A stretch of DNA of 64,000 nucleotides, from positions 620,001-684,000 of the forward strand of contig NZ_FOFL01000001.1 in NCBI RefSeq assembly GCF_900110945.1. Direction: 5' to 3'. Below, piece by piece: positions 58,925-64,000 of the stretch (within the stretch, counting starts at the first letter, position 1; the number at the start of each line of letters is the position of its first letter). This stretch comes from Devosia sp. YR412. Its GTDB lineage: Bacteria; Pseudomonadota; Alphaproteobacteria; Rhizobiales; Devosiaceae. The notes under the pieces were generated by a model. It was not told where the DNA came from and did not search any database. It saw only the letters and a program-made list of their open reading frames with translations. Made by a program: the position numbers and the translations under genes.

Positions 58925-59767
58925 ATGTCCGACAGCCCTGTCAAAGAAGCGCCGCCGCAGGATTTCGATGCGTTGCGCACGGCCATCCTGGAACGCAAGG
59001 GCGAGTTGCCAAAGCGGCTGACCCAGGTGGCAGCCTATGCACTGGACCACCCTGACGAGATCGCATTCGGCACCGCGGCGAGCATTGCGCTGTCTGCCAA
59101 TGTGCAGCCATCGACGCTGGTTCGTTTTGCCCAACATTTCGGTTTTGACGGCTTTTCCGGGCTGCAACTGCTGTTCCGCGCGCGGCTGCGCGAGCGCACC
59201 TCGTCCTATGAAGACCGGTTGCGCACGCTGGAACAGGATGGCGCCGCGTTGGCCGAAAGTACGACGATTTTCAACGGCTTCGTGGCGGCCGCCCATCGCT
59301 CCATCGATTCCATTTCCGCCGCGGTCGAACCTGACGCTTTCGAGCGTGCCGTCACGCTCCTGGCCAAGGCCGAGACCATCTACCTGATCGCCAAGCGGCG
59401 GTCCTATCCGATCAGCAGCTACATGGCTTACGCTTTCGGCAAGCTCAAGGTGCGCTGCCAACTGGTTGGGACTTCAGCGGGAATCGACGATGACATGCTG
59501 GCCATGGCGACCAATCGCGATGCCGCCTTTGCGATCAGCTTTTCGCCCTATGCCTCGGAAAGCGCGGCGCAGGCACGCATGATGGCCTCGCGCGGCATCC
59601 CCGTTGTGTCCCTGACCGATTCGGCCTTTTCGCCACTGGCGGAATGCTCGGCGGAATGGTTCGAAGTGGTGGAAGCCGATCACGCCGGCTTTCGCTCGCT
59701 TTCGGCCAGCATGGCCTTTGCCATGGCGCTTACCGTCTCGATCGCCGAGAAGCGCCGCCGCGGCTAG
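58925..59767 (+). CDS. MurR/RpiR family regulator, probable IolR
   Basis: 280-residue protein. The N-terminal HTH_6 domain covers about residues 15-90 (VAAYALDHPDEIAFGTAASIA, VQPSTLVRFAQHFGF). The SIS sugar-phosphate-binding domain spans about residues 120-250 (IYLIAKRRSYPISSYM, AISFSPYASESA). RpiR proteins repress inositol genes in rhizobia and respond to a phosphorylated intermediate, which IolC downstream would make. The IolR name is inferred from context. Confidence 0.87.
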   Translation: MSDSPVKEAPPQDFDALRTAILERKGELPKRLTQVAAYALDHPDEIAFGTAASIALSANVQPSTLVRFAQHFGFDGFSGLQLLFRARLRERTSSYEDRLRTLEQDGAALAESTTIFNGFVAAAHRSIDSISAAVEPDAFERAVTLLAKAETIYLIAKRRSYPISSYMAYAFGKLKVRCQLVGTSAGIDDDMLAMATNRDAAFAISFSPYASESAAQARMMASRGIPVVSLTDSAFSPLAECSAEWFEVVEADHAGFRSLSASMAFAMALTVSIAEKRRRG

Positions 59768-59812
59768 ATCGGTTTGTCGTGACCTTGCAGTCCGACAGAC
59801 AATTCCGCCACT

Positions 59813-59826
59813 GGAATGAACATTCT
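59813..59826. promoter_or_regulatory. GGAA-N6-TTCT site, candidate IolR operator (2)
   Basis: GGAATGAACATTCT, 11 of 14 bases identical to the site at 58851, about 95 bases before iolC. GAATAGTC recurs at 59835, overlapping a TTGACG that could be a -35 box. Confidence 0.5.
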
Positions 59827-59918
59827 ATATTGACGAATAGTCGGAACCCATGTTTCATAATCTTAACCAGTTCGCTGGATGAAGATATATCGGCCAACGG
59901 CCGCATGGGAGGATCGCC

Positions 59919-61844
59919 GTGATGAATGCGCACCCTGATCACGGGACGAGAACACTCGACGTCATCAGCATCGGCCGCGCCTCCGTTGACCTCTACGGAC
60001 AGCAGATCGGCACGCGGCTGGAGGACGTCGGCAGTTTCGCCAAATCGGTCGGCGGATGCCCTACCAATATCGCCGTCGGCACCGCGCGCCTCGGCCTCAA
60101 GTCGGCGCTGATCACCCGGGTCGGCAATGAGCAGATGGGGCGCTTCATCCGCGAGCAGTTGGCGCGCGAAGGCGTCGAGGTTTCCGGCATCGCCACGGAC
60201 CCGGAGCGACTGACTGCGCTGGTATTGCTGTCGGTCGAGGCCGAAGGCGTCTCGCCGATGATCTTTTATCGCACGGACTGTGCCGACATGGCGCTGGACG
60301 AGAGCGACATCGACGAGACCCTGATCGCTTCGGCTGGCGCCATTGTCGTCACCGGCACGCATTTCTCGCGCCCGGCGGCCGAGGCCGCACAGAAGAAGGC
60401 CATCCGCCTGGCCAAGGCCAGTGGCGCACGCATTGCCTTCGACATCGACTATCGGCCTAACCTCTGGGGCTTGGCCGGGCACGAGGCGGGCTTTTCCCGC
60501 TATGTTGCCTCCGATGTCGTGTCACAAAAATACAAGTCGGTACTGCCCGACTGCGATCTCATCGTCGGTACCGAGGAAGAGGTTCTCATTGCCTCCGGCG
60601 AGGCCGACCTGCTCTCCGCGCTCAAGACGATCCGTGGCCTGTCCTCCGCAACCATTGTCTTGAAGCGCGGCCCCATGGGCTGCGTGGTCTATGACGGCCC
60701 GATCCCAGACGATCTCGAAGACGGCATTGTCGGCAAGGGCTTCCCGATTGAGGTCTATAATGTGCTCGGCGCCGGCGACGCTTTCATGAGCGGCTGGCTG
60801 CGCGGCTGGCTCAAGAATGAGCCGCATGAGGTCAGCGCAACCTGGGCCAATGCCTGCGGCGCCTTCGCCGTCAGCCGCCTGCTCTGCGCGCCGGAATATC
60901 CAAGCTGGGAAGAACTCAGCCATTTTATCAGCAAGGGCAGCACCAAGCTCGCCCTGCGCAATGACGACAACCTCAATCACATTCACTGGGCCACCAATCG
61001 CCGCCGCGAGTGGCCTCAGTTGATGGCGCTGGCCATCGACCATCGCAGCCAGATCGAGGAAATGCCGGGCGCCACCGAGAGCAAGATCGCCGATTTCAAG
61101 GTGCTTGCCGTCGAGGCAGCGGCCCGCGTCGCCAATGGCCGTCCGGGCTTTGGCATGCTGCTCGACGATAAGCATGGTCGCAAGGCGCTGTTTGCCGCCG
61201 AGGCGGAAGGCTTCTGGGTTGGCCGTCCCATCGAGCAGCCGGGCTCGCGCCCGCTGCGCTTCGAGTTCACCCAGGACGTGGGCAGCCGCATCATCGACTG
61301 GCCGGTGGAACATGCCATCAAGGTGCTGTGCTTCTATCACCCAGACGACGCAGACGCGCTCAAGCAGCAGCAGATCGACAAGCTGGCTTCGGCCTATGAC
61401 GCTGCACGCAAGGTGGGCCGGGATATCCTTGTCGAGATCATTGCCAGCAAGCATGGGACCCTGGCCGATGATACGATCAGCCGGGCGATGACAGAAATCT
61501 ACGACGCAGGCATCAGGCCGGACTGGTGGAAGCTAGAGCCGCAGGCCAGCGCGGGCGCATGGGCAGCGATCGACCAGGTGATCGAGACCCGCGACCCCTA
61601 TTGCCGCGGCGTGGTGCTGCTGGGTCTCGAGGCGCCCTATGACGTCCTCGAAGCCGGTTTTGCCACCGCCCGCTCGTCCCGTACCGTCAAGGGCTTCGCC
61701 GTCGGCCGCACCATCTTTGCAGAGGCCGCCAAAAGTTGGCTGGCCGGTACGATATCGGACGCAGCGGCCGTGGACGACATGGCGGGTAAATTCGGTGCGC
61801 TGGTCGAGGTCTGGGAACGGCTCGGCGAAAGCCGGGCGGCTTGA
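59919..61844 (+). CDS. iolC: 5-dehydro-2-deoxygluconokinase fused to DUF2090 domain
   Basis: 641-residue two-domain protein. The N-terminal PfkB kinase (about residues 8-330) phosphorylates 2-deoxy-5-keto-gluconate; it has the sugar-binding GGCPTNIAVGTARLG segment and the catalytic GAGDAF near residue 285. The C-terminal DUF2090 domain (about 345-635) is an aldolase-like TIM barrel, possibly cleaving the phosphorylated product and replacing IolJ (inference). The start is GTG 59919 or ATG 59922 behind GGGAGGA. First gene of iolC-iolD-iolE. Confidence 0.93.
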   Translation: MMNAHPDHGTRTLDVISIGRASVDLYGQQIGTRLEDVGSFAKSVGGCPTNIAVGTARLGLKSALITRVGNEQMGRFIREQLAREGVEVSGIATDPERLTALVLLSVEAEGVSPMIFYRTDCADMALDESDIDETLIASAGAIVVTGTHFSRPAAEAAQKKAIRLAKASGARIAFDIDYRPNLWGLAGHEAGFSRYVASDVVSQKYKSVLPDCDLIVGTEEEVLIASGEADLLSALKTIRGLSSATIVLKRGPMGCVVYDGPIPDDLEDGIVGKGFPIEVYNVLGAGDAFMSGWLRGWLKNEPHEVSATWANACGAFAVSRLLCAPEYPSWEELSHFISKGSTKLALRNDDNLNHIHWATNRRREWPQLMALAIDHRSQIEEMPGATESKIADFKVLAVEAAARVANGRPGFGMLLDDKHGRKALFAAEAEGFWVGRPIEQPGSRPLRFEFTQDVGSRIIDWPVEHAIKVLCFYHPDDADALKQQQIDKLASAYDAARKVGRDILVEIIASKHGTLADDTISRAMTEIYDAGIRPDWWKLEPQASAGAWAAIDQVIETRDPYCRGVVLLGLEAPYDVLEAGFATARSSRTVKGFAVGRTIFAEAAKSWLAGTISDAAAVDDMAGKFGALVEVWERLGESRAA

Positions 61845-61870
61845 CCCTCCACTGCTTCCACACCAACCCT

Positions 61871-61896
61871 GTCACCCCGGCCTTCGCCGGGATGAC
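61871..61896. repeat. single REP-like hairpin
   Basis: GTCACCCCGGC-CTTC-GCCGGGATGAC, 11-bp arms with one wobble pair, in the iolC-iolD gap. It matches the arm ends of the paired element at 30566. Confidence 0.75.
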
Positions 61897-61951
61897 ACAG
61901 TGCCAAGATGATTAGAGAGCGCGTAACGCGCCGATCGCGAGGAAAAGCAGC

Positions 61952-63799
61952 ATGAGCCAGAAGACGATCCGCCTGACAATGGCCCAGGCCGTGGCGAAAT
62001 TCCTGACCATGCAGAAGACCGTGATTAACGGCGAAACCGTACCGATCTTCGGCGGCGTCTTCGCAATTTTTGGCCATGGCAATGTGGCCGGCGTCGGCGA
62101 GGCGCTGTATGGCATCAAGGACACGCTGCCGACCTATCGGGCGCAGAATGAACAGGGCATGGCCAATGCCGCCGTGGCTTTCGCCAAGGCCAGTTTCCGC
62201 CGCCGCTTCATGGCCTGTACCACGTCCATCGGCCCTGGCGCCCTTAACATGATCACCTCGGCTGCGCTGGCGCATGTGAACCGCATTCCGGTTCTACTGC
62301 TGCCGGGCGACGTCTTCGCCAATCGCCTGCCCGATCCGGTGCTGCAGCAGGCCGAAGACTTTGGCGACGGGACCATTACGGTCAATGACGCTTTCAAGCC
62401 GGTCAGCCGCTATTTCGATCGCATCACCCGGCCCGAGCAGATCATCCCTGCCCTGCGCCGCGCCATGCAGGTGCTCACCGACCCAGCGGAGTGCGGCCCG
62501 GTGACGCTCAGCCTCTGCCAGGATGTGCAGGCCGAGGCCTATGACTATCCCGAGAGCTTTTTCGAGGAAAAAGTCTGGGGCGTCCGGCGCATCATGCCGG
62601 ATGCCGACGAATTCGCCACGGCCGCCACGGCCCTGCTGCAGTCGAAGAAGCCGGTGATCATTGCCGGCGGCGGCGTGCTCTATTCGGAAGCCACCAAGAC
62701 ACTGCGCACTTTTGCCGAACGCTATGGCGTGCCGGTGCTGGAAACCCAGGCCGGTAAATCCAGCCTGCCGCATGACCATGACCTTAACATGGGGTCGGTG
62801 GGCGTTACCGGCACTTCGGCCTCGAACCAATTGGCCGAAGAGGCTGATCTGGTGCTGGCCGTCGGCACGCGGCTGCAGGATTTCACCACCGGGTCTTGGG
62901 CGCTGTTCAAGAATGAAGACCTGCAAATTATCGGCCTCAATGTGCAGCCCTTCGATGCGCACAAGCACCGCGCCCTGCCCCTGGTCGGCGATGCCAAGGC
63001 AACGCTCGACGCGCTGAACCAGGCGCTGACCGGTTGGCAGGTCGACAGCGACTGGACCGACAAGGCTAGGGACGGCAAGGAGACCTGGCTGGCTGCAGCA
63101 GATCGCGCCACCGCCTCGACAAATGCGGCGCTGCCGTCAGATGCGCAGGTGATTGGTGCCGTGCAGCGGGCGCGGGAAAATGCCGTGCTGGTCTGTGCGG
63201 CCGGCGGCTTGCCGGGGGAACTCCACAAGCTGTGGAAGGCCAATGGCCCCGGCAGCTACCACATGGAATATGGCTTTTCGACCATGGGCTATGAGATCGC
63301 CGGGGGCCTCGGCGTCAAGCTGGCGCGGCCAGAGGCCGATGTCGTGGTGATGGTCGGCGACGGCAGCTACATGATGCTCAATTCCGAGATCGCCAGCTCG
63401 ATCATGCTTGGCGCCAAGCTGACCATCGTGCTGCTCGACAATGCCGGCTATGGCTGCATCAACCGGCTGCAGATGGCCACAGGTGGCGCCAATTTCAACA
63501 ATCTCTTGAAGGACACACATCACGTCACCCTGCCCGACATCGACTTTGCCGCGCATGCCGCCTCCATGGGCGCCATTTCGCGCAAGGTCGGCTCCATCGG
63601 CGAACTGGAAACCGCGCTCCAAGAAAGCGAGGGCAATGATCGCACCACGGTCATCGTCATCGAAACCGATCCTCTGGTCACGACGGATGAAGGTGGACAC
63701 TGGTGGGATGTGGCAGTGCCTGAGGTCAGCGAGCGGCCGCAGGTCAAAGCGGCGCGCGAGGCCTATGTGACGGCGCTCAAAGCGCAGCGTATCGGTTAA
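61952..63799 (+). CDS. iolD: 3D-(3,5/4)-trihydroxycyclohexane-1,2-dione hydrolase
   Basis: 615-residue thiamine-diphosphate enzyme opening the inositol-derived ring to 5-deoxy-glucuronate. The catalytic Glu67 is in QNEQGMAN and the ThDP/Mg motif GDGSYMMLNSE is near residue 468. All three ThDP-enzyme domains are complete. A ribosome-binding site AGGAAAAG precedes the ATG. iolE follows after 13 bases. Confidence 0.95.
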   Translation: MSQKTIRLTMAQAVAKFLTMQKTVINGETVPIFGGVFAIFGHGNVAGVGEALYGIKDTLPTYRAQNEQGMANAAVAFAKASFRRRFMACTTSIGPGALNMITSAALAHVNRIPVLLLPGDVFANRLPDPVLQQAEDFGDGTITVNDAFKPVSRYFDRITRPEQIIPALRRAMQVLTDPAECGPVTLSLCQDVQAEAYDYPESFFEEKVWGVRRIMPDADEFATAATALLQSKKPVIIAGGGVLYSEATKTLRTFAERYGVPVLETQAGKSSLPHDHDLNMGSVGVTGTSASNQLAEEADLVLAVGTRLQDFTTGSWALFKNEDLQIIGLNVQPFDAHKHRALPLVGDAKATLDALNQALTGWQVDSDWTDKARDGKETWLAAADRATASTNAALPSDAQVIGAVQRARENAVLVCAAGGLPGELHKLWKANGPGSYHMEYGFSTMGYEIAGGLGVKLARPEADVVVMVGDGSYMMLNSEIASSIMLGAKLTIVLLDNAGYGCINRLQMATGGANFNNLLKDTHHVTLPDIDFAAHAASMGAISRKVGSIGELETALQESEGNDRTTVIVIETDPLVTTDEGGHWWDVAVPEVSERPQVKAAREAYVTALKAQRIG

Positions 63800-63812
63800 G
63801 GGGAATATTGAA

Positions 63813-64000
63813 GTGAAAGCCAAACTTGGCATGTCGCCAATCGCCTGGTGGAACGACGATCTCGTCGAACTCAGCGATGACGTTTCTCTCGAAGAATGCC
63901 TGCGCCAGTCGCGCTCAGCCGGGTTCACCGGCATGGAGAAAGGGCGGCGCTTCCCCGACGATCCGGCAGTGATGCTGCCGATCTTGCGCGCTGCCGACGT
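63813..64000 (+). CDS. iolE: myo-inosose-2 dehydratase, 5' part
   Basis: A GTG at 63813 behind GGGGAA opens a frame that runs to the window edge (62 codons). The protein begins MKAKLGMSPIAWWNDDLVEL and continues with EECLRQSRSAGFTGMEKGRR, the conserved N-terminus of IolE. IolE dehydrates 2-keto-myo-inositol to the substrate of IolD. Cut by the window end. Confidence 0.93.
   Translation, partial: MKAKLGMSPIAWWNDDLVELSDDVSLEECLRQSRSAGFTGMEKGRRFPDDPAVMLPILRAAD

Overview
The window is GC-rich chromosomal DNA of an alphaproteobacterium of the order Hyphomicrobiales. Gene content and order look most like Devosia or a close relative; this is an inference from protein character, not a database result. 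Almost all of it is densely packed housekeeping DNA. Start and stop codons often overlap (ATGA, GTGA, TGATG, TAATG), and several starts are GTG or TTG.

Layout: (1) 1-9.9 kb: on the minus strand pepA, a gamma-glutamylcyclotransferase-like gene, holC and the first codons of one more gene. Divergent to them is the envelope/ribosome run lptF-lptG-lptD-surA-like-pdxA-rsmA. (2) 9.9-16.1 kb, minus strand: fabD-fabG-acpP-fabF, then mltG-yicC-gmk. (3) 16.2-19.1 kb: an HlyD-type adaptor and an FUSC-like membrane protein, divergent from a MarR regulator. (4) 19.1-25.8 kb: rpsF-rpsR-rplI with promoter and terminator, an exported protein, dnaB, alr, radA. (5) 25.8-37.4 kb: an exported unknown, cvpA, purF-SDR-GNAT, a CorC/HlyC protein, MAPEG, an RsmB-type rRNA methyltransferase, tspO, an acyltransferase, guaA. 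(6) 37.4-44.2 kb: a Fis-HTH regulator with a 65-residue partner, an AT-richer regulatory region, a protein with two winged helices, a TPR protein, der, a chemoreceptor. (7) 44.4-50.9 kb: guaB, two tandem MFS paralogues, rlmE, ppx/gppA. (8) 51.1-54.3 kb: an accessory island next to a tRNA-Gln(CTG) gene, with less biased codon use. It holds an AbiV-like protein, small unknown genes, a decayed reading frame, TetR-type operator-like dyads, and a small gene behind a consensus promoter that overlaps an alphaproteobacterial LexA box. (9) 54.4-64 kb: a myo-inositol catabolism cluster: mmsA/iolA, a LysR regulator, a TIM-barrel isomerase, a Gfo/Idh/MocA dehydrogenase, an RpiR regulator (probable IolR), iolC fused to a DUF2090 domain, iolD, and the start of iolE cut by the window edge.

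How the genes work together: lptF/G/D, surA and mltG build the envelope. The fab genes supply acyl chains. purF, guaA and guaB belong to purine synthesis. der, rlmE, rsmA, the RsmB-like enzyme and three ribosomal proteins concern the ribosome. The inositol cluster turns inositol into a C3 semialdehyde (by MmsA) and a 2-deoxy-5-keto-gluconate phosphate (by IolC).

The best candidate for something undescribed is the island at 51-54.3 kb. It has an SOS-type transcription unit (promoter plus GTTC-N7-GTTC box, a 120-aa acidic protein, a second frame with an amber codon at position 5, and an intrinsic terminator) facing a long AbiV-family protein beside a tRNA. Also notable are two palindromes with compensating arm changes just upstream of dnaB and der, and twin TTTTAC/GTAAAA dyads between two regulator genes.
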